A stretch of DNA of 64,000 nucleotides from Sphaerolaimus hirsutus (Eukaryota > Nematoda > Chromadorea > Monhysterida > Sphaerolaimidae): NCBI GenBank assembly GCA_964036195.1, contig OZ038453.1, positions 13,553,206-13,617,205 of the forward strand, in the 5' to 3' direction. Under the pieces are notes generated by a model. That model worked only from the letters and a program-made list of their open reading frames with translations. It was not told where the DNA came from and did not search any database. A program made the translations under genes and the position numbers. Position 1 is the first letter of the stretch. The number at the start of each line of letters is the position of its first letter. Shown here in pieces: positions 53,718-64,000 of the stretch.

Positions 53718-56700
53718 GAAAAAACACATGGAAAACAAGATTGTCCCATAAACACCTAAAGAATAGAAAAACCATCACCCCAATTAGTACCGTATATGTC
53801 GAATAAGCCCCCTCGAATAACTCCCCCTCAGGGTGAAAAATATGCTACAGAATACAAAAAAATCGATCAAAATAAAAAACATATTAACGTATGACAGCGA
53901 TTGCAGATTTACATAAGGTGTACGCAGTCGCAGTGTATAAATACACATCTTTTTGTTGTTGTTGAACTGGTCAATACCCGGATTACATGAGTTGACAGAA
54001 TGCATTCATGCATTGAATTAAGTGCAAGTTTTCTGACTAAAAAAATAGTTCCCCCCTTGAATAACTCCTCCTACTTGAATAACTCCACCTCAAAAATTCT
54101 GATGAAAAAATGACTCCCCTGGTGCCTTATTCGAGAATATACGGTATAAATCATGGATTTGCACCTGCATCATGTATGGTTGTTTGTGATTCAACTACCG
54201 TATTACCTCGAAATACCCCATGGGGGTTAATTACTTCGCCAGCAAAGTTTGAGGGGGGGGTGTTAATTCGAGGGGGGGGGGTCTATTATTTCGCCAGAAA
54301 TTTTACGAAATTCCCCATACTCAGACGTAGCAAAAACAACATTGTCAGAGACGTATAAGTGTTTATAGGCATATACAACTGTATATACACATAAACCCTT
54401 CCCTCACGTCACTCAGTCATCGGTTTGAACGTGTGTTCTGCATAATACAGTTCACACACTGTGGTATTTGTTGTGTACATGCTGTTTACACTATATTTGG
54501 GGGGGTATTCGAGGGGGGGGGGTTAATTCGAGGGGGGTTAATTCAAGGGGGGGGGTAATTCGAGGTAATACCGTATTTTAAAAAATATAAGCACCAGTTA
54601 CCAAAACATTGATATAGAAATAAATCATCAGCTCACTGTACTTCTCGATCAAATTACCTAATAATGTTTTATAATTGATAGCAAAAAACTTCTCCACGAC
54701 ACAGGTCACGAAACATGGGTTTATATGGCCAATGTACAAAAGGAATCCAACTTGAACATAACTAAGTTTGCTGAAACGGCCAGAGGAAGGTAGATCCTTG
54801 AAAGTTATGGTGTTTCGCATTTACCCTAAATCCTCGAATAAGACCCCAGGGGAGTTATTTTTTCGTCTGAAGTTTTGAAGGGGGGCGGGGACTTATTTAA
54901 GGGGGGGGGGTATTCAAGGGTCGTGGGGTATTTTTGCGTCAGAAAATTTAGACGTATTTCAGCAGAATACTGGAGCCTTTGAACCTATGGGGAGAGTTGT
55001 GTGCGCTACACTCGTTCCCAGTAATCTACCATAACCCACTTTGTTCTTTACTGGGAACGAGTGTAGCGCACACCACTCTCCCCATAGGTTCAAAGGCTCC
55101 AGTATTCTGCTTATTTCATTGTATGGATGCAGTCTGTCAACTCATGTAATTCAGGTATTTCATAGTCCAACAACAACAAAAAGATGTGTAAAGACTGCAT
55201 ACACATCATACATCTGCTGTCGCTGCCATAGGCTAAATATTCTTATGTATTTTTGTATTGTATCCGTTTCATACTGTGGGGGGAGTTATTCAAGAAGGGT
55301 TGCCCCACAGAAGAGGTTGCATTGTTTCATATGCTAGCCGATTCAAATGCTAGGAAAAAGCACTGATTCATATGCTGAAGTGCTTTGTTTCAAATGCTTA
55401 TGTGCTATGATTCATATGCTGAAAAAAAAATGGTTTCATGCCACTAATTATGCACGATTCATATGCCATTTAATGCTACATTTTATATACTCACTCACTA
55501 TTGTTTCATACACATTTTTTACACGTCTCATATGCTGCATTTGAACACACTTGTTATGCCATTTATGTATGCGGTATTTCAAAGGAATTAACCCGATACC
55601 GGTCACGCGTCCCAAGCGTCAATCACGATCCCATCCATTGCTGTGTGTGGTAAGTTTTCACAGGTGGGATACGAGGCGCACATCGAATTCTCGCTTTGCC
55701 TTAAAAGCAAACATGCCCCACAGAGACTAACCACAAAAATTTATCAAAGTCAAAAGTCATCGTTTTTTCAGGCTGTTTTTATTTTGGAAATTCATAAACT
55801 TTTGCCTTACACTATATAACAATTTAATATTTTGGATTTTTATTAAGATAGTTGTGGAGATTATTGGTCCATACAAACAAGCTTCATCAGACTTTTTTTC
55901 TCAGGCTGAAATTTTGAAATAGGCACCAAATTTTCAGTTCTGAATTGCTTAGCTTTTTTCACAAAAATCAAGAATCAAGTTATGAATCAAGTGAATTGTA
56001 AAGTGTGTGCAGTAACCAAAGATGTGCGTATTGGCATTGATTTTGAAAATGTTTTGTTTCATTGCCTTTCCCTGTTCTTGTAACAGTGAGTAATAATTAG
56101 TACTGTACTTGTAACAACTTGTAACAGAAATGAAACAAAAAGTATGGCACATAAATAGTACTACAGCATATGAATCGATGCACTATGGCATTTGAGATGT
56201 AGCATTTGACGAGCATGAAACGATTTTATGCCGGCATATGAATTGCAGCTAATTGGCATATGAGGTGATGCTTTACAGCAGCATATGAAACGGTCAGCAT
56301 ATGAAACGGTCTGGCCTCATTCGAGAGGGGGCTTATTCGAGGATTTGCGGTATTCATTACAACTCTGGCTGCGCGAGTCAATTGGGTAGAAAAAGTAACA
56401 ATCATAGCATGACGACACATAGGAGCTGAAGCGACAAATTCAGTGGCGACAACTTAAATACAAATACTTAAAGTTTTATTTTAAATTTATATTTATTTTG
56501 AGAACCACTAAAGCGTTTTTGATAACTTTTGGATACGATGTAGATGTCGGTAAGAGCTTTCAATACGTCAATTTAGGGATGTATATAAATATCTAAGCGT
56601 TCTTGAGTATTTGTAATTTGTCAACACTGGATTTTCGCTTCTCAGCTCCTACTTGTCGTTATGCTGTAAATCACCCTTGAACATTAACATAAAGAACATT

Positions 56701-59700
56701 AGGATAACACTGAAAAATATGTTTATTTGGTGTGCTCTTTTCAATTGTGAGAAAGTATAAGCGCTGTCCACACGATTTTTCTGTGATGACAAAAATTTCG
56801 ATACTGTACTCAGAGGGTGAGTAAAAAAGAAATACTTTACATTGATGTATATTTTGAAAAAAGTTTGGTGCTTTTTACAACTTTGTTCTCAGGCCATACA
56901 TTGTGCCCGCGCTCGATGGATCAGAGTGGATTGCAGTGGAAAATCAGATGAATAGAATGATTTTTACAGACTTCGATATGATGGGCAAGGATAATGATGA
57001 GAATTTTCAGCTAATGTCAAGTATGATGGTTGCTACATGCACTGGTACGTAGAAATTGAAACCTTTGCCTATTTTTTCAATATTACTTTATTTATTAATA
57101 TTAATTTATGTATTCCCCTGAGAATAATTTGTTTGTCACACTTTCTTTAAAGGGGTTATTGAAGGGGGAATCATTCAAGTGGGGGAAAAATTAAAAAAAA
57201 TTTCAAATTTTTTTGGGATATAAGCCATAAAATCTCAATATCACAAAACAATATATAATTAAATCTATATGGAAATTCCTTGAAAAAATAAATAAAAAAT
57301 ATCCTACATTTTATATTTTCGAATATTTTTTAAAAGATACATCCACAGAGATTTTTTCAATGCCAATTGGATTGTACTATAAGGGTGATAGGTCTACAGT
57401 ATATTGTAGAAAATAAAAGTATGGGGTGGTTTTGACAGACTTGGGGGGTTTCGATGGGGATTTTGATGGGGGTCGAGGGGGTTTGATGGGGGTTTCTTCA
57501 AAGGGAGAGCAATGCCTTCACCAGATGTTTGAAACTTTCTAATATAAATGGCGGTCTTTAAACAGCATGAGATTGTAAAAAATATGCACAATACTAGGGA
57601 TGGCGCTTGATTTTGTTCAACCAATTTATAATCTAATTCATTTCAACCAGCCGAACTGTCCAACACGGCCGCCTTGGCCGACCTCCGCGCGCAGCACTTC
57701 GACCTAGCCATCGGCCATCAATACAATCTGTGCTGGCTGGGCATAGCCCGCATGCTCGGCATCGAGTCGGTCATCTGGGCGAGCAGCTCGTCTTTCTTGC
57801 CCATGATGGGCGCTGCGGCGGGACAGCCCCCCGCGGCCAGTTTCGTGCCCGGTTTGTTTTTAAATTTTGGGTTTTCAGACGGGTTGATGAGCTGAAAAAA
57901 ATAAACCCTCCCTCTAAAAAGCCCCCTTGAAATACCCCCTGGTGTAAACCCTGTGTGATAAAATAAACCCTCCCTTCAACTCAGGCATTATGACATCATT
58001 TGGCGATGAAATGAGCTTTAAAGAGCGTTCGCTGAACTTTATCGGCGGTATTCTTGGTAGCAGATTTAGCAGAAAGTTTTACGTTAGCAAATATTTACAG
58101 TATATCCTCGAATAAGTCCCTTCTCTCGTATAAGTCCCACCTCTTGTGAATGTGACAAAAAAAAATAACTTACCCCTCGAATAACCCCCTCTCGAATAAC
58201 CCCCCTCAACTTCTGAAAAACTTCTGACTAAAAAATGTCCCCCCGGAGGACTTATTCGAGGATATATGGTGATTTTTTTATATTATTCTTTCAAACTCCA
58301 AATTATTCTTTCCTTTTCCACAACAGAATTCCTGTTTGCGATAAATTAATTATAAATAAAAATCTATTTCCAGGGAGTATTGAATGATGTCTTCCAGCAG
58401 AAAGTCAGCGCAGATTTTCCAGATCTCTTGGAATTGGCCAGTACAAATGTGCAGCTGTACATGGCTAATAGCATTGAAATGCTTGAATTTCCCACGCCGC
58501 TATTACCGAATTTTATTCAAATTGGTGGAATTGGTCTCAAACAGCCAAAGCCGTTGGATGAGGTACTTAAATGGCATCTTTTGAAATTGTAATAATGTTT
58601 TTATTATTGATATTTTGTTTGTCAACTTGAGCACAGAAATGGTCGAAAGTGTACAATGATGCAAAATCTGGTGTGATTTTCATCTCATTTGGCTCAGTGG
58701 CCTCAGCTGGCTTGATGCCAGACGGCTGGAAGGCGACCATCATACAGGCCGCCCAGCAGATGCCCAGCTACACTTTCATTTGGAAGTATGACTCCATGGA
58801 CATCTATGGTAACTAAATATAATGATATTTCAAATGAAGATGTTAAAGGATTGGTTCATTTTCAGACAAATTTGATGTCCCGAAAAATGTGATTGTTTCG
58901 GACTGGCTTCCACAGTTGGATCTGTTGGGTTTGTTTTCATAGTCATTTCTTATACCAATTACCTACTCAAATTTTTTTTTTTGTATTTTGTTTACAAAAT
59001 TTTTATCAACAATATCGCCTCAACCGACAGAATTTTTCATAGCGCGTCTTATGATTTTTTTTTTAAGAAGTAAACTAACTCCAGTCAAAGTTTTTCGCGA
59101 ATCATTACATAAGTACTGGACTTTTTCAAAAGTATCCGTACTGGTATTTTAAATACTTTCATTTTTACCTTTCCTCAAAAATACCTGGGTAAAATACTTT
59201 GTCTTTACCCAGTACTTGAGTAAAATTGCGTAAAAGTATTTTTTCAAGTATTTTTGAAATACAATTGATTATTTTTTTGTACATGGGTGCTTGAGGTAAG
59301 TGACACTAAGTTTTAACAATAGACGCCTGCATTCTTAGAACAAATTACACATGAAAATATTAATTAATGCAGGTATACGGTTAATACATGCTTACGTTTT
59401 GCTTCTGAAGTTTTGGTGTGCATACCGTATTACCACGAATTATCCCCCCCTTGAATTAACCCCCCCCCCCTTCGGAATGATGTACGTCATGTACATAATA
59501 AATACGTCATGTACGCAATGTACATGATGTATATTACTGTTTATTTGCATTGCAGCTACACATAGACCAGTTTGTGTAGGTATCTACGTTTTTATGTACA
59601 AATATATCCTGTTTGGACACATTTATTACCTATTTTGGGTACGCAAATGCCTACTCTTTCCGAAAATTTCTGACGAAATAATAAAACCCCCCCTCGAATA

Positions 59701-62305
59701 AACCCTAGGGTTCAAACGATATATCGTATCGAATATCAAATATCGGATATCGACCATTTTTTAATATCGAATATTGAATATCGATATCGAAAATTTTGAA
59801 AAAATATCGAATGTCGAATATCGATATCGAAAATTTTGAAAAAATATTGAATATCGATATCGAATATCGATATCGAATATCGATATCGAATATCGATATC
59901 GAATATCGATATCGAATATCGATATCGAATATCGACCATTTTTTCGATATATCGAACCTGTATTGTGTCCCCAAATGAACTTTTCATTTTCATTTTGAGA
60001 TGTTTATGGTTGATCTGATGTGCTTATAGTATTGTATTTGATGAGTAAAATTACAGTATTTATAATGTCATTGTTGTTGGAGTGCTAAATTTGAAGCCAG
60101 AAAACGCCGATATACTATTTTTGCAACATGCCTTTAAGCAATTAGGTGATAAGGATGAACTGTAATATCTACCAATTGTTATTTGTCTGATACACTTTGA
60201 TTCATCATGTATTTCTTCTATTTTCTACCATTGAGTGATGTAAAGCTTGTTAAAATAACTTGTACCATTCACATTTCAGTAAAGAGATGATTAAACATGT
60301 GTGCAACCACATGAAAATACAATATGCCACTTGAAATATGCCTTGCTCTACCAAAAGCATATCGCAATATCGAATATCGAAAATATCGAAATATCGAATA
60401 TCGAATATCGAATATCGACCATTTTTCAATATCGAATATCGAATATCGATATCGAGGTTCCATATCGTATCGATATCGAATATCGAGTTTCAGAAAAAAA
60501 TATCGAATATCGAATATCGATATCGAAAATTTTGAAAAAATATCGAATATCGAATATCGATATCGAAAAGTCATATCGTTTGAACCCTAATAAACCCCCC
60601 CTCGAATTAACCCCCCCTCAAATTTTGCTGGCGAAATAATAAACCCCCATGGGGGTATTTGGAGGTAATACGGTATTTGAATTTTCTAAAATACTCAGAA
60701 GTGCCCAGTGCAGATGGGTACTGGTACTATCAAAGTATTGTACCCAAGAGTATTTACCCAGTACACACTTTTACGCGTATTTTCACGTAAAAGTAACTAC
60801 TCACTAACCACTCAGTAGCAGTGTTTGTTCTACATGGAAATTTCCTTTCAGGCCATCCCAAAACGTGCGCCTTCGTGACGCACGGGGGGCAGAACAGCCT
60901 GCTGGAGGCGTGCATCAGCGGCGTGCCCGTGCTCATGGTGCCCCTGTTCGGCGACCAGTTCCACAACGCCGCACTGGCCGCAAGGAGACACACGATTGGA
61001 CTGCAAATTGAGAAAAAAGCCCACATGAATGATACATCGACTGGAGTTTTTACAGAGAGGTTAAAGGAAGTTGCAAGTGACAAAAGGTGCGTGCTAAACA
61101 CTTTTTGAATGAACATCATTTGATACAAAATTTGATCTGCGGCCAGATTCAGTTTGGTAGGCAAGGTGGGCAGGAGAAGACGTAAATACACGACAAACAT
61201 ACCGTATTTCCTCGAAATACCCCCCGGGGGGTGATTGTTTCATAGTGGTCCCGAGAGGGGGGGTTAAACGAGGGGGGGGGATTTCGAGGGGGGGGGGTTA
61301 TTATTTCACAAGAAATTTTTTGAAAACCAAGTACGAAATTGTCGTCTGAAACGTACGCAGACGTCGAAAAATGCAACAAAAACTGTCATTTATAAGGTTC
61401 TGTAGACTAATATTAGTATGTAGATGGTATGTACACTGTTCTAACGTGACTAAACGTTGTTTTAACGTGTGTTCTGCAGTACACAGAACACAAACTACTG
61501 ATGTACGTTCCCTTTACACTCAATTTGGGGGGGGGGTATTTCGAGGGGGGGGGTGATTGTTTCATAGTGGTCCCGAGAGGGGGGGGGGGGTCAAACGAGG
61601 GGGGGGGGTATTTCGAGGGGGGTATTTCGAAGAAATACGGTATTTATAATGCGTCAGAATGAAGGCACAGAAATCAAGGCGGTACAGTACACGAACAATT
61701 TACATTAAAGTTTGTCGAAACCGTGATCGTAAACTGCGTCGTTATTGCGTGCGATATGAAATAGTTTTCAATAAAGAAATTTAGACTTGAATTAATAATT
61801 TAATTTTTTATTGGCAGTGAACCAATTCTTCAATCCGAAGAACTTATGACAAACTTTTATGTACATACTTCGGGAATGGCTTTGCTCTCAGTGATTTTGT
61901 GTCAGTCTGGCAGTAATACAATGAAAATAAATCGGGCGTAGAGCAACAAAGTTGCCAAGAAAATTGAATTTAGCCCCAGGAGGAGAAATCAATCTAAAAA
62001 ATGAATCGATTACAAATCACATTTGCAGGTACAAAACAAATGCTCAACGTTTATCCCGAATGTTGGTGCACCGACCAGAAAAACCGGAGCAGAATTTGGT
62101 TCAGTGGGTTAACTTTCTGGCAGAGTTCAAAACACTGGAAGTTTTGCAATCTACCTCGAAGGATTTGAACTTTCTTCAGCTGCACTCACTTGATGTAGTT
62201 TTTGTGATTCTGGCTATTATCCATTTGGTTGTGATTTTCGTGTTTCTTCTGTTAAGAAAGTGTTTTTGCAAAGGAACCGATGACAATAAGCACAAAAAGG
62301 AATAA
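53295..62305 (+). CDS. UDP-glucuronosyltransferase (UGT), 10 exons, complete
   Basis: Exons 53295-53439, 54705-54765, 56893-57044, 57651-57851, 57985-58082, 58374-58562, 58637-58808, 58866-58928, 60852-61086 and 62029-62305; all phases close to 530 codons, the normal UGT size. Exon 1 encodes a signal peptide (MAKCKSILCFLVSILEISKG) and the first strand AKILISLPTLS. Exon 2 gives GHETWVYMANVQ; exons 3-6 the variable acceptor-binding half (FDLAIGHQYN, FPTPLLPNFIQIGG). Exon 7 carries FISFGSVASA, exon 8 DWLPQLDLLG, exon 9 the UDP-sugar signature THGGQNSLLEACISGVP and GDQFHNA. Exon 10 has a C-terminal membrane helix (VVFVILAIIHLVVIFVFLLL) and a lysine-rich tail ending HKKE, fitting ER retention. UGTs move glucuronic acid or glucose onto lipophilic molecules in the ER lumen. 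Exons 4 and 9 are far more GC-rich than the others. Function is certain at family level only. Confidence 0.93.
53790..54144. mobile_element. TA-flanked CCGTATATGTCGAATAAGCCCC element, UGT intron 1
   Basis: TA|CCGTATATGTCGAATAAGCC on the left, inverse TTATTCGAGAATATACGG|TA on the right; C-rich CTCCCCCTC arms. Confidence 0.82.
54198..54573. mobile_element. TA-flanked CCGTATTACCTCGAAATACCCC element, UGT intron 1
   Basis: TA|CCGTATTACCTCGAAATACC on the left, TTCGAGGTAATACCGTA on the right (end slightly mutated). Typical G-run arms. Confidence 0.8.
54969..55108. repeat. Short perfect-looking stem-loop
   Basis: Arms of about 57 nt (CTGGAGCCTTTGAACCTATG ... CATAGGTTCAAAGGCTCCAG) with GTGTGCGCTACACTCGTTCC inverted inside, loop of about 27 nt. 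Confidence 0.85.
55310..56312. mobile_element. Foldback element with TTCATATGCT arms
   Basis: The left arm (55320-55560) repeats GATTCATATGCT, the right arm (56155-56312) AGCATATGAAACGGT, opposite orientation, around a unique 600-nt core. Terminal sequences and target duplication not resolved. Confidence 0.65.
56800..56885. mobile_element. Right-end fragment of a TACGTAAAC-family element
   Basis: GTACTCAGAGGGTGAGTAAA and TTTTGAAAAAAGTTTGGTGC, then ACAACTTTG, match the terminal block of 31849-32361 and relatives. The end lies 8 nt before the UGT exon 3 acceptor AG, so the splice site pyrimidine tract is partly made by the element. Confidence 0.6.
57420..57505. repeat. G-rich GGGGTTTYGATGGGG repeat
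   Basis: Seven or more G runs of 4-6 separated by TTTGAT/TTTCGAT spacers in UGT intron 3. The complement is C-rich. Confidence 0.75.
58098..58270. mobile_element. Short TATATCCTCGAATAAGTCCC element, UGT intron 5
   Basis: ACAGTATATCCTCGAATAAG on the left, inverse ACTTATTCGAGGATATATGG on the right; about 170 bp, relative of 30832-31243. The left end is only some 15 nt after the exon 5 donor. Confidence 0.72.
59425..60673. mobile_element. TA-flanked CCGTATTACCACGAATTATCCCC element carrying a hAT-like insertion
   Basis: TA|CCGTATTACCACGAATTATC on the left, inverse GGAGGTAATACGG|TA on the right, interrupted at 59706-60589. The TACGTCATGTAC interior is shared with 17434-17825. In UGT intron 8. 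Confidence 0.83.
59706..60589 (-). mobile_element. hAT-like foldback element, TCGATAT arms, copy 2, nested
   Basis: Starts TAGGGTTCAAACGATATATC and ends ATATCGTTTGAACCCTA, with exact 8-bp flanks ATAAACCC on both sides (59698-59705 and 60590-60597). The core is the reverse complement of copy 1, e.g. CTGTATTGTGTCCCCAAATG near 59958. Confidence 0.92.
61202..61640. mobile_element. TA-flanked CCGTATTTCCTCGAAATACCCCCC element, UGT intron 9
   Basis: TA|CCGTATTTCCTCGAAATACC on the left, inverse TTTCGAAGAAATACGG|TA on the right. A block with GATTGTTTCATAGTGGTCCC occurs twice, near 61232 and 61555, so the G-rich arm was partly duplicated. Confidence 0.85.
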
Positions 62306-62471
62306 ATCAACATGGGTAGCATTGGCAGAATTTTTTTTAAGAACTTTGAATTTTTGAAGTTTTAGGAAGTATATTTTAATCAGAAGTTCAGAAATTAGTC
62401 AATCAACCATAATTTTTTACCTCGAATGATCAAGGACAGCTTTATTTTAGTGCCTGTGCTCGATTATTTCA

Positions 62472-62477
62472 AATAAA
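62472..62477 (+). terminator. Candidate polyadenylation signal of the UGT gene
   Basis: AATAAA in TTCAAATAAATTTCAAGC, about 170 nt past the UGT stop codon. Position and sequence only. Confidence 0.45.
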
Positions 62478-62597
62478 TTTCAAGCTTATCCCCTATTATT
62501 GAAATATCCTTACTTCATTCACTTTCACCATCCCTTATAAGTATTAGTGATTGAATAGCACCATGGCACTGGCAAGATTTCATTGAGACAAAGGACA

Positions 62598-63701
62598 GTA
62601 TACTCGGCAGACATGATACTCTACCAATAGCTAATATTTATGTACCGTTTTTTTCAAAATCAAATATCTAAGTCAAACTGAAAAGTTTAAGGTTTATCTT
62701 TCACAAAAAAATAAAGAAAAAATAGGTAGATTCATTTGTATGCCGTTCCACCATACTATTTTGAAGTAAAATGTCGCGTTTCTGGAGCCAGAAATATCCT
62801 ATTTATCTTCAGCGGAACGTATCGCGGTCTTTTTCACTGTTCTGCGAAACGTTTCGTATATGACCTTGATATTCAGGAAAAATTTCGTACTTTCCATCAG
62901 AACGAGTTCGAGCGCGGCCGAACATTTCATTAGGTAAAGTCGGCAGACGTATCGCCCTACAAACATTTGCGTCAGTCTCTCCAGTGGAGAGTGCAGGACG
63001 GCATTAGGTATTGTGACGCAATATTTTAACCATTGGAATAGATCGGGTCACATATGAAAACTTGGCCCTTATCCCAGTTACCAGTTGCGTATCATACAAA
63101 TGAGAGTGAAAACTGAAAGTTAGCTAAAAATCGTTCAAAGTTGCTTCGCTTTGCCAATTTCCACCCTCATAATCGCTATTTTTGTTTATAAACATGAATA
63201 TATAGCTATTGTGAGCCTATTTTATTCATATAAATAGCGGATTTCGAAATTTTGGCCGGCTGCCAAGTTCTCTTCTGTTGGAACGGAGCCGATGAATGAA
63301 AAAAAAAATAACAAAAACGGTAGTTTGAATGGTAAAACGGTAGTTTGAACGGTCAAATTCTTTACGAGCAACGTTGAAAATGTAGATAACTAGGGCGTGG
63401 CACGCACAGACGCAGCGAAACGTCCATTTTTCTTTTTCAATTTCTGATGATTTCAATTTCAATATGATTTTCTTTTTCAATTTCTAGCGTCCGCGTGGGA
63501 CACAAGTTTCGTTGTTCGCTCTATTCACGAGCGAATTCTAACTCTCCGATTTTGTAGGGTGAAATGTCCGCCGACTTTACGCAGATTTTCGCTTTTGTTT
63601 TTCACACCAAACGAGTTGGACAGCGGCTAAAAAAATGACGTATCACACCAATGGAGTGTTTCCTCGGGAAAAATGTACGGCATAAAGTCCCACGAGTATA
63701 C
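62598..63701. mobile_element. GTATACTCGG element, long copy
   Basis: GTATACTCGGCAGACATGAT on the left, inverse AGTCCCACGAGTATAC on the right, 1.1 kb. Termini match the 220-bp copy at 19101-19320 over about 40 nt on each side (GAGTGTTTCCTCGGGAAAAA on the right). The interior has short ORFs but no recognisable transposase. Confidence 0.65.
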
Positions 63702-63806
63702 AATGAAATACAAGTGAGGCATCCAGATTAAAGATTTACGAAAATCAATGGCTTTTTGCTTAGGTGCTAGCGCCAGGCGCCAGCGCCATGGCGCTTTCAC
63801 ATCACT

Positions 63807-63973
63807 ATAGAACACAGTCCTTGTGTTTAACGTGTGTTCTACATAGCCCGGATAACAAACCGCAGCTTTTGTCATTTAAGTTCTCTATACACTAAATTGG
63901 GGGCAGAGGATTTCGAGGGGGGGTTATTAATTCATAGTGGCTATTTTGAGGGGGGTATTTCGAGGAAATACGG
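63807..63973. mobile_element. Right-end fragment of a CCTCGAAATACCCC element
   Basis: TTAACGTGTGTTCTACATAG and CTCTATACACTAAATTGGGG interior, then TTTCGAGGAAATACGG|TA. The left terminus is absent. Confidence 0.7.
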
Positions 63974-64000
63974 TACTTAGGTGAATCCCACCCAGTTTAT

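Larger units (their letters stand above)
54834..56350. mobile_element. TA-flanked CCCTAAATCCTCGAATAAGACCCC element with two inner hairpins, UGT intron 2
   Basis: TA|CCCTAAATCCTCGAATAAG on the left, inverse CTTATTCGAGGATTTGCGG|TA on the right. It contains the palindrome 54969-55108 and the TTCATATGCT foldback 55310-56312. Confidence 0.7.

Noticed and set aside
59705-60639. ORFs rich in I, R, Y, S and D on both strands (also at 70-309, 670-867 and 36776-37006)
   Set aside because: They are translations of TCGATAT repeats and would not exist without them.
62736-62933. 65-codon ORF downstream of UGT
   Set aside because: Lies within the long GTATACTCGG element, has no homology recognised and no splice context.

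Overview
Metazoan nuclear DNA, most likely from a nematode. The evidence is intron-split genes with GT-AG junctions and introns as short as 48 nt, a TWK-type two-pore potassium channel, a nematode-style serine protease with a cysteine-bearing propeptide, an exostosin with a decayed second domain, and a BEL/Pao retrotransposon. The assignment rests on gene content only. All gene models come from exon phase matching by eye; there is no transcript evidence. Overall base composition is AT-rich, with very G-rich or C-rich repeat arms.

Layout. 1-9 kb: stacked inverted-repeat (foldback) elements and no convincing gene except a last exon coding tandem KR(F/L)xxP repeats (9065-9374). 10.98-16.45 kb (+): a complete LACTB2-type metallo-beta-lactamase gene in 6 exons. 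17.04-26.06 kb (+): a complete exostosin (EXT1/RIB-1-like) gene in 13 exons; all phases close to 717 codons. 30.80-26.64 kb (-): a chymotrypsin-fold serine protease in 7 visible exons with an intact triad; the signal-peptide exon was not found. 47.69-34.82 kb (-): a K2P potassium channel gene whose third coding exon is only 33 nt and carries the first pore signature. Its largest intron holds a full-length BEL/Pao retrotransposon (38804-46272) with two LTRs that look identical and an uninterrupted 2136-codon ORF. About 49.09-50.50 kb: 5'-truncated LINE 3' end with a TTAAA-type tail. 53.30-62.31 kb (+): a complete UDP-glucuronosyltransferase gene in 10 exons (530 codons).

The dominant feature is an unusual crowd of short non-autonomous inverted-repeat elements, more than 30, filling nearly every intron and intergenic gap. 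They fall into two large groups. Group 1 has hAT-like 8-bp target duplications and mostly (T/C)AGGGTT... ends. Its arms are built from a simple repeat that differs by family: TCGATAT, GGGATC, TTTTCCG, AAAACG, GATTTTTTAAA, AAAATAAAAT, GGCACC, AAACACAG, TACGTAAAC. Group 2 has TA flanks and CCGTATT...AATACGG ends (Tc1/mariner-like), with arms such as CCTCGAAATACCCCC or TTCTAATAGAACGGC. Several are nested with clean target duplications, so insertion order can be read. One group 2 element brackets the first coding exon of the UGT gene.

The genes are not functionally linked: RNA/metabolite hydrolase, heparan sulfate polymerase, protease, ion channel and detoxifying transferase are unrelated neighbours. 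The shared theme is that their introns have been swollen by foldback elements while exon phases stayed intact.
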